Shown one piece after another: positions 9,731-18,482 of a stretch of 56,495 nt of DNA (positions within the stretch are counted from its first letter, which is position 1; every line of letters starts with the position of its first letter). Below the pieces are notes generated by a model, which saw nothing but the letters and a program-made list of their open reading frames with translations, made no database searches and had not been told where the DNA came from. Source of the stretch: Phycisphaerales bacterium (GTDB lineage: Bacteria > Bacteroidota > Bacteroidia > Chitinophagales > Chitinophagaceae); assembly GCA_030054025.1 (NCBI GenBank), contig JASGCQ010000004.1, positions 1 to 56,495 of the forward strand, read 5' to 3'. Position numbers and translations under genes: made by a program.

Positions 9731-11356
9731 TTATCCATTCATACTGGCTAAGAATTCTTCGTTGCTCTTGGTGCCTCGCATACGTTTTAATAACTCATTC
9801 ATAGCTTCATCAGTGTTCATATCATTAATATACAAACGTAGAATATTCATCCTTTGCAATACTTCTTTATCTAATAATAAATCATCTCTACGAGTTGAAG
9901 AAGATATTAGATCTATAGCTGGGTAAACCCGCTTGTTTGCCAAACGACGATCAAGCTGTAATTCCATATTACCAGTTCCTTTAAATTCTTCAAAAATCAC
10001 CTCATCCATTTTACTACCCGTTTCAATTAATGCTGTAGCTAAAATAGTTAAGCTACCACCATGTTCTATTTTACGAGCAGCACCAAAAAATTGTTTTGGT
10101 TTTTGCATGGCATTTGCTTCAACACCACCACTTAATACTTTACCACTACTAGGTGCTACCGTATTATGTGCACGTGCTAAACGTGTAATACTATCTAATA
10201 ATATCACTACATCATGGCCGCATTCTACTAAACGTTTTGCTTTTTGTAATGCAATGGCTGATACTTTAACGTGTTTCTCTGCAGGCTCATCAAAAGTAGA
10301 AGCCAATACTTCGGCTTTTACGCTACGTTCCATATCAGTAACTTCTTCTGGTCTTTCATCAATCAACACAACCATTAAATAAATTTCCGGGTGGTTAGCA
10401 GCAATTGCATTGGCCACTTCCTTTAATAACATGGTTTTACCCACTTTAGGTTGTGCTACAATTAATCCACGTTGCCCTTTACCAATGGGTGTAAACAAAT
10501 CCATAATCCTTGTACTGTAATTAGATGGAGTTGTAAACAGGTTTAATTTTTGGTATGGAAATAATGGCGTAAGATAATCGAATGGTACACGGTCACGTAC
10601 TTCATCCGGTCTTTTACCATTAATTGAATCTACTTTTAAAAGAGCAAAATATTTTTCGCCTTCTTTAGGCGGACGAACAGAACCCAAAACCGTATCGCCT
10701 GTTTTTAATCCAAATAATTTTATTTGTGAAGGAGATACATACACATCATCCGGAGATGATAAGTAGTGATAATCAGAAGAACGTAAGAAACCATACCCAT
10801 CAGGCATCATTTCTAAAACACCTTCTCCAGTAACTACTCCATCAAATTCTACATTAAATGCAGGCTCTTTTCTATAGGTTTGTTGCGGTATAACTGGGGC
10901 AGCTGTTATTGCCTCCTCAATTATTTCTGGTTCTTGTGGTTCTTCTGTTGCTGCTAATAAAGCATTAGCCAAGTTAGTAAGATTAGCATCTACCATAGAA
11001 GGTTCGGCTACAGCACTTTTTTCTTCCTGCGTATTTGCATTTTCTTGCTTTGGTACATTACGCAAAGGTTTACGCGGACGTTTTCCTTTTTGATCTGCTG
11101 GCTCTTCTGCCACCACTTCACTTTCCATTACTTCCGCTTCTTCTGTAACATTTGCAGTAGAAACCATAATTGGTTTTCTAGCTCTCTTTTTCTTGCCATC
11201 ATCCTTTACTTCACTGGCCGAAACAGCCTGACTATCAAGAATCTTATAAATTAAATCTTGTTTGTTTAATTTTTTAAAATTGGCAATTTTTTGCTGCTCT
11301 GCTATATCGTGTAGTTCAGTCAACAGCATGTCATTCAGTTGTAAGATATCGTACAT
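9731..11356 (-). CDS. rho: Transcription termination factor Rho
   Basis: Rho is a hexameric RNA-dependent ATPase and helicase that terminates transcription. The protein is 541 residues, longer than the 419 of E. coli. After a SAP-like N-terminus ([20 protein letters not shown]), a low-complexity charged insert of about 110 residues (roughly 50-170) precedes the OB-fold RNA-binding domain. The ATPase core is intact, with a P-loop in [14 protein letters not shown] and Walker B in [14 protein letters not shown]. Disordered inserts of this kind are known in Bacteroidota Rho. It is divergent from asnS. Confidence 0.97.
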   Translation of the reverse strand: MYDILQLNDMLLTELHDIAEQQKIANFKKLNKQDLIYKILDSQAVSASEVKDDGKKKRARKPIMVSTANVTEEAEVMESEVVAEEPADQKGKRPRKPLRNVPKQENANTQEEKSAVAEPSMVDANLTNLANALLAATEEPQEPEIIEEAITAAPVIPQQTYRKEPAFNVEFDGVVTGEGVLEMMPDGYGFLRSSDYHYLSSPDDVYVSPSQIKLFGLKTGDTVLGSVRPPKEGEKYFALLKVDSINGKRPDEVRDRVPFDYLTPLFPYQKLNLFTTPSNYSTRIMDLFTPIGKGQRGLIVAQPKVGKTMLLKEVANAIAANHPEIYLMVVLIDERPEEVTDMERSVKAEVLASTFDEPAEKHVKVSAIALQKAKRLVECGHDVVILLDSITRLARAHNTVAPSSGKVLSGGVEANAMQKPKQFFGAARKIEHGGSLTILATALIETGSKMDEVIFEEFKGTGNMELQLDRRLANKRVYPAIDLISSSTRRDDLLLDKEVLQRMNILRLYINDMNTDEAMNELLKRMRGTKSNEEFLASMNG

Positions 11357-11623
11357 ATGTATCGTTGAAATAAAAACTTAACTTTTAAAAAAAATCATCC
11401 AGTCTGTAAAATTGAAAACTTTTGTTTGATGGGAATATTGACAAAAACCGAGAAAACCGAGATTTTGATACTGGCTTATTCCGGTTGCTGCTGCAATGTT
11501 AAGGTAGTTTTCTATAAAAAATCAAAAAATATCCGAAAAAAAACTAATTCTGGTTGCGATTAGGCATTATAAAGCCATTAAAGCCCTATCACGCTTATAT
11601 TTGCAGCCCTTTAAAAAGCAATT
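11357..11623. promoter_or_regulatory. Divergent rho/asnS promoter region
   Basis: This 267-bp AT-rich intergenic region lies between two divergently read housekeeping genes and must hold both promoters. I see no long hairpin or T-box-like structure. Bacteroidota -33/-7 boxes cannot be assigned with confidence. Confidence 0.5.
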
Positions 11624-13075
11624 ATGTTTAATCAACGCACCAAAATAAAAGTATTACTCCAGTCAGATCATATTGGCCAGGATATTACCGTAATGGGCTG
11701 GGTTCGTAGTTTTAGAAACAACCAGTTTATAGCATTAAACGATGGTAGTACTAACAATAATTTACAAATTGTTGTAAACCTGGGATTATTGGATGATGCA
11801 ACTTTAAAAAGAATTACCACTGGTGCTTCCTTAAAAGTAAAGGGGCAAGTTGCAGCTTCCTTGGGTAAAGGCCAGGCTATTGAATTAATTGCTGCTGCTG
11901 TTGAAATTCTAGGGGATAGCGATGCCGAGAAATTTGCTCTACAGCCCAAAAAACATAGTCTTGAGTTTTTAAGGGAAATAGCGCACTTGCGTTTTCGTAC
12001 CAATACTTTTGGTGCAATTTTCCGTATAAGACATTCTTTGGCATTTGCCATACACCAGTTCTTTAATGAAAAAGGATTTGTGTACTTACATACACCCATT
12101 GTTACAGCCAGCGATGCAGAAGGTGCTGGTGAAATGTTTAGGGTAACTACTTTACCAATGGATGGTTCTGCGCCAAAAAATGAAGATGGCAGCATAAATT
12201 ATAAAGAAGATTTTTTTGGCAAAGCCACAAACCTTACCGTAAGCGGACAGTTAGAAGGCGAGCTTGGTGCTATGGCTTTTAGTGAGATTTATACTTTCGG
12301 GCCAACCTTTAGGGCTGAAAATTCCAATACTACCAGGCATTTGGCTGAGTTTTGGATGATTGAACCTGAAATGGCGTTTCACGACATAGAAGATAATATG
12401 AACCTGGCCGAAGAGTTCATTCAATACCTGATTGCTTATGCCATGAAGCATAATGCAGATGATTTAGTTTTTCTTGACCAGCGCTTAGCCGAAGAAGAAA
12501 AACTAAAGCCACAAAATGAAAGAAGCGAAATGGGTTTATTGGAAAAACTGCGTTTTGTTACTGAAAATAAGTTTGAACGTATTACCTATACTGAGGCTAT
12601 TGACATTTTATTAAACAGCCCGGCTTATAAAAAGAAGAAGTTTAAATATAATGTAAGCTGGGGTATTGATATGCAAAGCGAACATGAAAGGTATTTGGTG
12701 GAGAAACATTTTAAAAAGCCTGTAATTGTTACTAATTACCCCGCAGCCATCAAAGCATTTTATATGCGTTTAAATGATGGTTGCGAGCCGGGTAAAGAAA
12801 CAGTGGCGGCCATGGATATACTAGCTCCAGGCATTGGAGAAATAGTAGGTGGTAGTCAGCGGGAAGAAAGATTAGCCAATTTAGAGGCAAGAATGGCTGC
12901 TTTTCATATACCAACGGAAGAAATGAGCTGGTATTTAGATACTCGCCGTTTTGGTACGGTGCCTCATGCTGGTTTTGGTTTAGGCTTTGAAAGAATGGTA
13001 CAGTTTGTTACTGGTATGGGTAATATCAGGGATGTAATACCTTTTGCCCGTACCCCTAAAAATTGCGAATTTTAG
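11624..13075 (+). CDS. asnS: Asparaginyl-tRNA synthetase
   Basis: This is a class IIb aminoacyl-tRNA synthetase that charges tRNA-Asn. It has 483 residues, with an N-terminal OB-fold anticodon-binding domain (about 15-105, [20 protein letters not shown]). The catalytic core carries motif 2 ([21 protein letters not shown]) and motif 3 ([25 protein letters not shown]). The FRAE-N-TRHL-EF-MIE pattern is characteristic of AsnRS rather than AspRS. The tRNA-Phe gene follows about 90 bp downstream. Confidence 0.97.
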   Translation: MFNQRTKIKVLLQSDHIGQDITVMGWVRSFRNNQFIALNDGSTNNNLQIVVNLGLLDDATLKRITTGASLKVKGQVAASLGKGQAIELIAAAVEILGDSDAEKFALQPKKHSLEFLREIAHLRFRTNTFGAIFRIRHSLAFAIHQFFNEKGFVYLHTPIVTASDAEGAGEMFRVTTLPMDGSAPKNEDGSINYKEDFFGKATNLTVSGQLEGELGAMAFSEIYTFGPTFRAENSNTTRHLAEFWMIEPEMAFHDIEDNMNLAEEFIQYLIAYAMKHNADDLVFLDQRLAEEEKLKPQNERSEMGLLEKLRFVTENKFERITYTEAIDILLNSPAYKKKKFKYNVSWGIDMQSEHERYLVEKHFKKPVIVTNYPAAIKAFYMRLNDGCEPGKETVAAMDILAPGIGEIVGGSQREERLANLEARMAAFHIPTEEMSWYLDTRRFGTVPHAGFGLGFERMVQFVTGMGNIRDVIPFARTPKNCEF

Positions 13076-13162
13076 ACCAAGGGAAATTATAATTTTATAA
13101 ATTAAACGCCCACTCCTATATTTGCAACCCCAAAAGGGAAGCATATAGCAGTATATGCGGAT

Positions 13163-13238
13163 GGTGCGGTAGCTCAGTCGGTAGAGCAAAGGACTGAAAA
13201 TCCTTGTGTCGCCGGTTCGATCCCGGCCCACACCACCA
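13163..13238 (+). tRNA. tRNA-Phe (anticodon GAA), integration target of the island
   Basis: A complete cloverleaf is visible: acceptor GGTGCGG/CCACACC, D-arm GCTC/GAGC, anticodon stem AAGGA/TCCTT with loop CTGAAAA (GAA at 13196-13198), T-arm GCCGG/CCGGC with loop TTCGATC, discriminator A and encoded CCA. The acceptor has one C-A mismatch (position 5-68). Its 3' part from 13193 to 13236 is duplicated at 49435-49478 at the far end of the island, so this copy's 3' half probably came from the element. Confidence 0.96.
13193..13236 (+). repeat. attL: left copy of the 44-bp attachment repeat
   Basis: These 44 bases are identical to 49435-49478. They run from the anticodon stem of tRNA-Phe to the first C of its CCA end. 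Direct repeats of a tRNA 3' half at both ends of a segment, with a tyrosine integrase next to one of them, define an integrated element of 36,242 bp. Confidence 0.93.
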
Positions 13239-13249
13239 GTAAAATCAAG

Positions 13250-13280
13250 CCTTTCAGCTCAACCGCTGAAAGGTTTTTTA
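13250..13280 (+). terminator. Terminator after tRNA-Phe
   Basis: A perfect 9-bp stem (CCTTTCAGC / GCTGAAAGG) with a 6-nt loop is followed by TTTTTTATTTT. Because it lies inside the element it replaces the chromosomal terminator, which now sits at 49487-49517. Confidence 0.85.
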
Positions 13281-13285
13281 TTTTG

Positions 13286-13305
13286 GGTACAACATAGGTA
13301 CAACA
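13286..13305 (+). repeat. Left arm-type repeat of the tRNA-Phe integrase
   Basis: GGTACAACATAGGTACAACA contains two GGTACAAC units 11 bp apart. The same 20 bases recur in the same orientation at 49311-49330, next to the start of the right-end integrase. The positions just inside both ends suggest integrase arm-binding sites. Confidence 0.7.
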
Positions 13306-13336
13306 ATACAAAAACGTAAGTTCAAAATTAAGTTAC

Positions 13337-14497
13337 TTACTTCTGCATATTTTTAATTGCCAAGTTCACAGCATCCATAACTGGGTCTTGCGAAAGCCTT
13401 GCATAAATTGCAGTAGAAATTTGGCTCTTATGATTTAAAGCTTTGCCAATAATGGGCAAGCTTACACCAGATATTGCCATGTAACTACCTAAGGTTCTTC
13501 GTAAATCATGCATACGAATATCATCTTTGCCCATGCGTTTTCTAATTCTTTCAAACGCCCTTTTTGGGTCTTTCAAATAACCCTCTTTACCATCACCTTG
13601 AAAAACAAAGAGAGAAGGGGGTTGTAGTTTTTTATTTGCTTCATTCCTATATTTTAAAATTTCAAGAACCTCATTACTAAGCATTACTATATTCACTTCT
13701 TTGTTTTTTGTTTGGGTATCTGGTATCCGCCATCTATTTAATTCAAAATCAATATCAATCCATTTCATAGAAAGCACATTGCCCTTTCTTGCACCTGTAA
13801 AGAGAAGTACTTGAAAAAAATGTTTGAATAGTTCTTCTTCTTGTTCAATGGCATTGAAAAAAGAAAGCAATTCCTCTTTGGATAAAAATCTGTCTCGGCT
13901 GAATGTTCGGAATTTCTTGATTCTTGAACATGGATTAGTTCCTGCGAAATAATCATGTTTAATGCAAAATGTAAAAACAGAACTAACGACCGTAATAATT
14001 CTGTTTGCTGTAGCTCCAGATCTTATTTCGCCGATGCTCAAATGTAATTTTCGCAATTTTTCTTTTGTTATTTGTTCTGCTTTTATATTCCCAATAACTG
14101 GGAATACATGTTTGTTCATCATGTTTCTGTTGTCTTTAGGTCGCTTTGTAAAAACCTTTGCATGCTGATTATAGTAAAACTCATACAGTTCCTTAAAAGT
14201 TAACTGGTTTCTTTCTTTTCGCTTTTCTTCTTGAGGGTCTCCGCCCAGAGTAATAATTGAATTTAACTTTTTGGCTTGCTCTCTTGCTTGCTCAATAGTC
14301 AAATCTTTATAATTACCGATTTTGATTCGCTGTGGCTTACCTTTTACTTTTCGGTATAGGTAATAGGTCTTTGTACCACCTGTGCCAACAGACAGTTTTA
14401 AGAACTGGACTTTGGCATCACTGATTTCATAACGCTTGTTTGTGATGGGAAGGTTTTCTAAAACATCTTTCCTGAAATTCAGCACGGTATTTTGCAT
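13337..14497 (-). CDS. P4-type tyrosine integrase (left-end, second integrase)
   Basis: This site-specific recombinase has 386 residues. An N-terminal arm-binding DUF4102-like domain (about 20-90, YYLYRKVKGKPQRIKIGNYK) is followed by a core-binding SAM-like domain. The catalytic domain has Arg in LLFTGARKGNVLSMKW, HxxR in MHDLRRTLGSYMA and the nucleophilic Tyr in AIYARLS. Its start at 14497 lies 9 bp from an arm-like repeat (14506-14542). A tRNA-Val 3'-half core follows at 14652-14696, which implies its own target is tRNA-Val, not the tRNA-Phe it now sits beside. Confidence 0.93.
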   Translation of the reverse strand: MQNTVLNFRKDVLENLPITNKRYEISDAKVQFLKLSVGTGGTKTYYLYRKVKGKPQRIKIGNYKDLTIEQAREQAKKLNSIITLGGDPQEEKRKERNQLTFKELYEFYYNQHAKVFTKRPKDNRNMMNKHVFPVIGNIKAEQITKEKLRKLHLSIGEIRSGATANRIITVVSSVFTFCIKHDYFAGTNPCSRIKKFRTFSRDRFLSKEELLSFFNAIEQEEELFKHFFQVLLFTGARKGNVLSMKWIDIDFELNRWRIPDTQTKNKEVNIVMLSNEVLEILKYRNEANKKLQPPSLFVFQGDGKEGYLKDPKRAFERIRKRMGKDDIRMHDLRRTLGSYMAISGVSLPIIGKALNHKSQISTAIYARLSQDPVMDAVNLAIKNMQK

Positions 14498-14505
14498 TTA
14501 TGTCT

Positions 14506-14542
14506 CCCAAAATTGCTACCTATTTGCTACCGTATGGGTTAA
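14506..14542 (+). repeat. Arm-type repeat, copy 1 (P4-type integrase)
   Basis: Two TTGCTACC units are followed by GTATGGGTTAA. The block recurs nearly unchanged at 14733-14769 on the other side of the tRNA-Val core. The last 19 bases, TTGCTACCGTATGGGTTAA, are identical in both copies. Confidence 0.7.
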
Positions 14543-14651
14543 ATCCCGATTGTAGCTATAAATGAAGTTTTAGCATATTTTCAATTAGAATCAAGTTATT
14601 ATTCGACTCTATTAAACGCAGTTAATCAGACATAATAAGCCCCTGATCAAT

Positions 14652-14696
14652 TTGACATGGAAGAGGTCACAGGTTCGAAGCCTGTATCGCCCACCA
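14652..14696 (+). other. Orphan 3' half of tRNA-Val(GAC): candidate attP core
   Basis: The sequence runs from an anticodon loop TTGACAT (GAC at 14654-14656) through the stem GGAAG, a variable loop and the T-arm ACAGGTTCGAAGCCTGT, to ATCGCCC-A-CCA. The five bases 5' of the loop cannot pair with GGAAG, and no D-arm or 5' acceptor strand is present, so it is not a functional tRNA. Flanked by two copies of an arm repeat and the P4-type integrase, it matches the structure of an attP. Confidence 0.8.
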
Positions 14697-14732
14697 ATTT
14701 CAAGCACTTAAATACAGCTTGTTTTTAACACT

Positions 14733-14769
14733 CCCCAAATTGCTACCAAATTGCTACCGTATGGGTTAA
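14733..14769 (+). repeat. Arm-type repeat, copy 2 (P4-type integrase)
   Basis: This is the second copy of the TTGCTACC/TTGCTACC/GTATGGGTTAA block found at 14506-14542, in the same orientation. It lies 36 bp beyond the tRNA-Val core. The rest of the gap to 15054 shows no gene or strong structure. Confidence 0.7.
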
Positions 14770-15054
14770 TATTGGTTACAAACTAAAAAGCAACCAGAAA
14801 AGCAGAACAGGTTATTGTCTCTTCAAAACTGGTCTTGGGGGTTTTTCAAAAAAAAGCAAAAACAGCGGTGTATCTCAAACCCGATTCCTTGTTTTCATCC
14901 ACACCCCTGCATGAGGGTATCGTAGCTCTTACATAAACTGGTATTATTCTGTATTACCAATATGTCTTTTTCTTACACTTCGCTTTGCGAATCGGTTATC
15001 ACAGCCCTCCCTTACGCAACGGGTGTTGCAACATTTATTTTTTTGGAGATTGCT

Positions 15055-15252
15055 ATGAAAGAAAAAGAAGCCCTTGAACCATTGCTCTGTCGTAAACGTG
15101 CCGCAAAATATCTGAATGTTTCGCCTGGCACTTTGGCGGTTTGGGATTGCACCAAACGCTATCAGCTGAACCCGCTTAAAATTGGTCGGGCGGTGCGTTA
15201 CCGCCGTAGCGATTTGGATGCTTTTATCCTGCGCAAGCAACAGAACCGTTAG
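15055..15252 (+). CDS. Small helix-turn-helix DNA-binding protein (excisionase/MerR-like)
   Basis: This 65-residue protein starts at the ATG at 15055, behind a GGAG ribosome-binding site. Upstream in-frame codons show no family features. An HTH_17-type fold is evident from CRKRAAKYLNVSPGTLAVWD, followed by the wing-like LKIGRAVRYRRSDLDAFILRKQ. Proteins of this kind act as recombination directionality factors or as regulators of plasmid genes. The leader TTTTTTGGAGAYTGCTATGA is almost identical to that of the following primase gene, pointing to shared translational control. Confidence 0.8.
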   Translation: MKEKEALEPLLCRKRAAKYLNVSPGTLAVWDCTKRYQLNPLKIGRAVRYRRSDLDAFILRKQQNR

Positions 15253-15336
15253 TGTTGTCGTTGCATTGATACCGGAACGTTTTTTCGTTCCTTATTTTTT
15301 CTTTTTTTCATCATCATTTATTTTTTGGAGACTGCT

Positions 15337-16233
15337 ATGAATATCGAGCAGGCGAAAGCCATTCCTTTGTCTGTAATTCTTGTCAAGCTGGGTTTATCAC
15401 CGCATAAACAAACCAACAAAGAAGCTTGGTATTACTCTCCCTTCCGCAAAGAAAAAACGCCCAGCTTTCATGTGCATTTACAAAAAAATTACTGGTATGA
15501 TTTTGGCGAAGGCAAGGGTGGCGATATTGTTTCATTTGTCTGTGCTTATTTGGCTGCTTGTCATGAAAGTAATACTGTTGCTGATGCCTTGCGCTGGCTG
15601 GGCAATATGCAGGGGGCTTTGCCCGCCTTTGCGGCGATTGATACCAGTGATTGTGATACAAAAGATGCTTCGCTGGTGTTTAAAGAAGCAAAAGCCATTA
15701 CAAGCCCTGGCTTGTTGCAGTATCTGCGCCGCCGGGGCATCCCTCAAAAAATCGCTTTTTTGTCTTTAAAAGAAGTGCTGGTCTTCAATAAGGAAACGGG
15801 CAAATCCATTTATGCATTGGGTCTGCTGAATGAAGAGGGCGGCTATGAATTACGCAATGTTTTTTTCAAAGGCTGTGTAGGACGAAAAGATGTTTCCTTT
15901 ATTCGGGGCGTTGGTTCACCCAAAACCATCCATGTCTTTGAAGGTTTCTTTGATTATCTCTCGGTGCAAACCGCACAAGCTTTAGTGGGGGATGTGCTTA
16001 TTTTAAATTCTATTGCCTGTTTGCAAAGAGCCATCGGCTATATCAAGGGCTTTGGTTATAGCAGTGTTTATAGCTGGCTGGATAATGATGCCAAGGGCAT
16101 ACAAGCCACAGAATTCTTTGATGCATTTTGCAAAACGGAATCGGGTTTGATGCATTTACCACAGAACAAATTATATGCCCCGCATAAAGATGTCAATGCC
16201 TGGCATATGCACAAGCTTGGATTGGGGGCTTAG
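15337..16233 (+). CDS. CHC2/toprim-domain primase-like protein
   Basis: This 298-residue protein probably primes replication or complementary-strand synthesis of the element. The N-terminal part resembles the DnaG zinc-binding domain (YYSPFRKEKTPSFHVHLQKN, GEGKGGDIVSFV), but the zinc cysteines are missing. A toprim domain follows with the acidic motifs VFEGFFDYLS and SWLDNDAKG (about residues 200-255). The start at 15337 is set by GGAG seven bases upstream. Its stop overlaps the start region of the next gene, so translation is probably coupled. Confidence 0.88.
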   Translation: MNIEQAKAIPLSVILVKLGLSPHKQTNKEAWYYSPFRKEKTPSFHVHLQKNYWYDFGEGKGGDIVSFVCAYLAACHESNTVADALRWLGNMQGALPAFAAIDTSDCDTKDASLVFKEAKAITSPGLLQYLRRRGIPQKIAFLSLKEVLVFNKETGKSIYALGLLNEEGGYELRNVFFKGCVGRKDVSFIRGVGSPKTIHVFEGFFDYLSVQTAQALVGDVLILNSIACLQRAIGYIKGFGYSSVYSWLDNDAKGIQATEFFDAFCKTESGLMHLPQNKLYAPHKDVNAWHMHKLGLGA

Positions 16234-16235
16234 TG

Positions 16236-16715
16236 ATGACTAAAGCTTCCGTGGAAAATTTATCATTGTTCCAAGTGACCGAAGTGGAACTGGTCTATCG
16301 TAATAAAGTAAAACCTTGCGACCGTCTGCAAATTGTCCGTTCTTCGGATGTGTATAATTTGCTCCTCTCTGTCTGGGACATGAATAAAATTGAACTGGTA
16401 GAAGAGTTCAAGATTATGCTGCTGGACAGGCGCAATGCTTGTTTGGGTGTTGCGGCTATTGCATCGGGGGGCATCACTGGGTGCCTTGTGGATAGCCGGA
16501 TTGTTTTTTCGACGGCTTTAAAAGCCCGTGCTTCCAGTATCATTTTGGCGCATAACCATCCTTCGGGGAATTTGCTGCCCAGCAAAGATGATATGAACCT
16601 GACCCAAAAATTAGTGGATGGCGGCAGGCTCTTGGATATCAAAGTCATCGAACACCTGATTGTCACCCCGCAGGGTTATCATTCTCTTGCCGATGAAGGC
16701 ATGATGCCCTGGTAG
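16236..16715 (+). CDS. RadC-family JAB-domain protein
   Basis: This 159-residue protein has the JAMM/MPN+ motif of RadC (HNHPSGNLLPSKDD preceded by SIILA). Short RadC homologues are typical of Bacteroidota conjugative and mobilizable elements. Their role is unclear, and a repair function is not established. The ATG at 16236 directly follows the primase stop; a GTG one codon earlier is possible. It ends about 260 bp before ardC, in a region holding the large hairpin. Confidence 0.9.
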   Translation: MTKASVENLSLFQVTEVELVYRNKVKPCDRLQIVRSSDVYNLLLSVWDMNKIELVEEFKIMLLDRRNACLGVAAIASGGITGCLVDSRIVFSTALKARASSIILAHNHPSGNLLPSKDDMNLTQKLVDGGRLLDIKVIEHLIVTPQGYHSLADEGMMPW

Positions 16716-16800
16716 GTGCTGTATTGTTTTGCATCGTTGTTTTGTTGGGTGTTTTGCTGCTGCTGCATTCCTTTCAATGCGGGATTCGTTGTGTAGCGTG

Positions 16801-16944
16801 AGGGGTTTTACCAAGGCCGCTTATTCCACCAATCAAGAATTTTCGCCTGCCTTTTTCAAATAAAAAGGCTTTCCCCGCCCATCAAAATACTTTGCCAAAA
16901 TTCTTGTTGGCTCATGCGCTTGCACCTTGGTTTTTGCAACCCCT
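16801..16944 (+). promoter_or_regulatory. Large branched hairpin upstream of ardC, copy 1
   Basis: Nested inverted repeats are visible. The outer arms are AGGGGTTTTACCAAGG (16801-16816) and CCTTGGTTTTTGCAACCCCT (16925-16944). The middle arms are CCAATCAAGAATTTT (16829-16843) and AAAATTCTTGTTGG (16897-16910). The tip stem is GCCTTTTT/AAAAAGGC (16849-16869). The structure ends 33 bp before the ATG of ardC. A second copy at 24665-24782 keeps the stems while changing bases on both sides. Such foldbacks can act as promoters on incoming single strands (Frpo/ssi elements of plasmid leading regions). That role is inferred here. Confidence 0.7.
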
Positions 16945-16977
16945 CTAACCACTCACCCCATCAGAAAGGGAACTATC

Positions 16978-17904
16978 ATGGAAAACACACTCACCACCCC
17001 AACAACTGCTAAAACTTATTTTAGCCGTGACCTATATCAGGAAGTCACCAACACCATCATCGAACAATTAGAAGCGGGAACGATCCCCTGGCAGATGTCC
17101 TGGACAGGTGGCTCGAACGCAAGTTTCCTGAGGCTGCCGAAGAATTTTTCTACCAACAAATATTATCAGGGTATCAATATCGTCTTGCTTTGGTCAGCAT
17201 CCTTGAAGCATGGTTTTACTTCATCCGAATGGGGCACTTTTAAGCAATGGTCCGCAAAGAAAGAATCCATCCGTAAAAACGAGAAGGGCAGTATGATTGT
17301 TTACTATGATACCTTCGAAAAAGAAATTGATGGTGAAATACAACGCATCCCCTTTCTCAAAGCATCGGTTGTTTTCAACCGTTGCCAGTTGGCGAGTTAT
17401 AAACCAGAAGCTGCGCCTGTTATTGTTGCTTCACCTGCGTCCGCCCCTGTTGAAACGATTGCAATCATTGATGCTTTTGTTACAGCAACTAAAGCTGATA
17501 TCATTCATAACGGTAACAACCCTCGTTACCTGCCTGCAAGGGATATCATTGAAATGCCTTTGACTACCAGCTTCACGGCAACACAGTATTGCACGGCTTC
17601 AGAAAATTATTACGCCACTTTGTTGCACGAACTGGTGCATTGGTCGGGTAACCCTAACCGCATGAACCGTGTGAAAGGCAAACGTTTTGGCGACCAGCAA
17701 TATGCTTTCGAAGAAATGGTGGCTGAACTGGGTGCGGCTTTCCTCTGTGCGGATTTTAAACTCTCTACCACCCAAAGCGGCGACCATGCCAGCTATATTG
17801 CGCATTGGTTAGGTGTCCTCAAAGACAATAAACACTTTATCGTCACCGCCGCCAGCGAAGCATCGAAAGCAGTGGGGTATTTAAAGGGGTTGCAGGTGGA
17901 ATGA
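16978..17904 (+). CDS. ArdC-like antirestriction protein
   Basis: This 308-residue protein has two parts. The N-terminal ssDNA-binding DUF1738 region (about 15-115) shows TIIEQLEAGTIPWQMSW and FSTNKYYQGINIVLLW. The C-terminal zinc-metallopeptidase region has HELVHWSGNPNRMNR (HExxH) and the downstream Glu in FEEMVAELGAAFLCADF. ArdC proteins protect incoming conjugative DNA from host restriction. The start at 16978 has AGAAAGGG ahead of it. Placement 33 bp after a large hairpin fits early expression after transfer. Confidence 0.9.
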   Translation: MENTLTTPTTAKTYFSRDLYQEVTNTIIEQLEAGTIPWQMSWTGGSNASFLRLPKNFSTNKYYQGINIVLLWSASLKHGFTSSEWGTFKQWSAKKESIRKNEKGSMIVYYDTFEKEIDGEIQRIPFLKASVVFNRCQLASYKPEAAPVIVASPASAPVETIAIIDAFVTATKADIIHNGNNPRYLPARDIIEMPLTTSFTATQYCTASENYYATLLHELVHWSGNPNRMNRVKGKRFGDQQYAFEEMVAELGAAFLCADFKLSTTQSGDHASYIAHWLGVLKDNKHFIVTAASEASKAVGYLKGLQVE

Positions 17905-17913
17905 AATTGATAA

Positions 17914-17946
17914 ACAAGGAGTCGGCTTTTTGAGTCGGCTCCTTGT
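17914..17946 (+). terminator. Terminator-like hairpin after ardC
   Basis: An 8-bp stem (ACAAGGAG / CTCCTTGT) starts 10 bp after the ardC stop, separating the mobilization backbone from the AT-rich defence cargo. The T-run after it is weak. Confidence 0.5.
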
Positions 17947-18002
17947 ATTAAAGTTTTTCCTAATTGCATTCTGATTTTTGAAAGATAAATTAGTTATTTA
18001 GT

Positions 18003-18110
18003 TGTTACATTTTCAATAGAAAAAAGATTTTTACAACTGTAAACAGATTTTTCTTGGCAAAAAATGTTACATTTTTTTGTTTTTTGATAAAAAAACCTAT
18101 TTTTGTAACA
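18003..18110 (+). promoter_or_regulatory. Promoter and repeated operator boxes of the Xre/ImmA/PIN module
   Basis: TGTTACATTTT occurs twice in direct orientation (18003-18013 and 18065-18075), and the inverted TGTAACA lies at 18104-18110. A Bacteroidota-type promoter overlaps: -33 TTTG at 18076-18079 and -7 TATTTTTG (18098-18105, fits TAnnTTTG) with 18 bp between. The boxes are plausible autoregulatory sites for the Xre protein that follows. Confidence 0.55.
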
Positions 18111-18143
18111 GAATTCACAAAAAGTATGCTTAAAATTGCTGTT

Positions 18144-18482
18144 ATGAAAAACGCAAATATCATTATCAGGACTTTAAGAGAACAACTAGGTTACAGTCAA
18201 GATGCAGTAGCAAATTTTCTTAAAGTAAAAAGAGAGATGGTAAGTTACTACGAAACAGGGGCAAGGGAATTGCCATTAGGGGTGCTGGAAAAGCTAGCGG
18301 ATTTATTCGGAGTCGATTTAGAAATCTTTTTTACTGATAATGTCGAAGATGTAAACACAGAGCTTGCTTTTGCTTTTAGGGCTAATGAGCTTAATGAGAA
18401 TGACCTTGAAAGTATTGCTGCATTCAGAAAAATTATCAAAAATTATCAAAGAATAACCAATTTGGAAAAAAGGGATGCTTAA
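18144..18482 (+). CDS. Xre-family helix-turn-helix regulator
   Basis: This 112-residue protein starts at the ATG at 18144 (MKNANIIIRTLREQLGYSQD). Codons further upstream belong to the promoter region. The N-terminal HTH_3 fold is complete (LGYSQDAVANFLKVKREMVSYYETGARELPLGVLEKLADLFG split over residues 14-55). The C-terminal tail is acidic. It overlaps the metallopeptidase start by 8 bp, the usual arrangement for an Xre protein that is cleaved or released by an ImmA/IrrE protease. Confidence 0.9.
   Translation: MKNANIIIRTLREQLGYSQDAVANFLKVKREMVSYYETGARELPLGVLEKLADLFGVDLEIFFTDNVEDVNTELAFAFRANELNENDLESIAAFRKIIKNYQRITNLEKRDA

Noticed and set aside
13960-14170. Open frames on the plus strand inside the P4-type integrase and similar opposite-strand frames in other genes
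   Set aside because: They are shadows of well-supported genes, with no start context or family features.
14652-14696. A functional tRNA-Val gene
   Set aside because: There is no 5' acceptor strand or D-arm, and the bases before the anticodon loop do not pair with the 3' stem; only a 3' half is present.
15337-16233. A chromosomal dnaG primase
   Set aside because: It is too short (298 aa), lacks the zinc cysteines and the C-terminal helicase-binding domain, and is set in mobile-element context.
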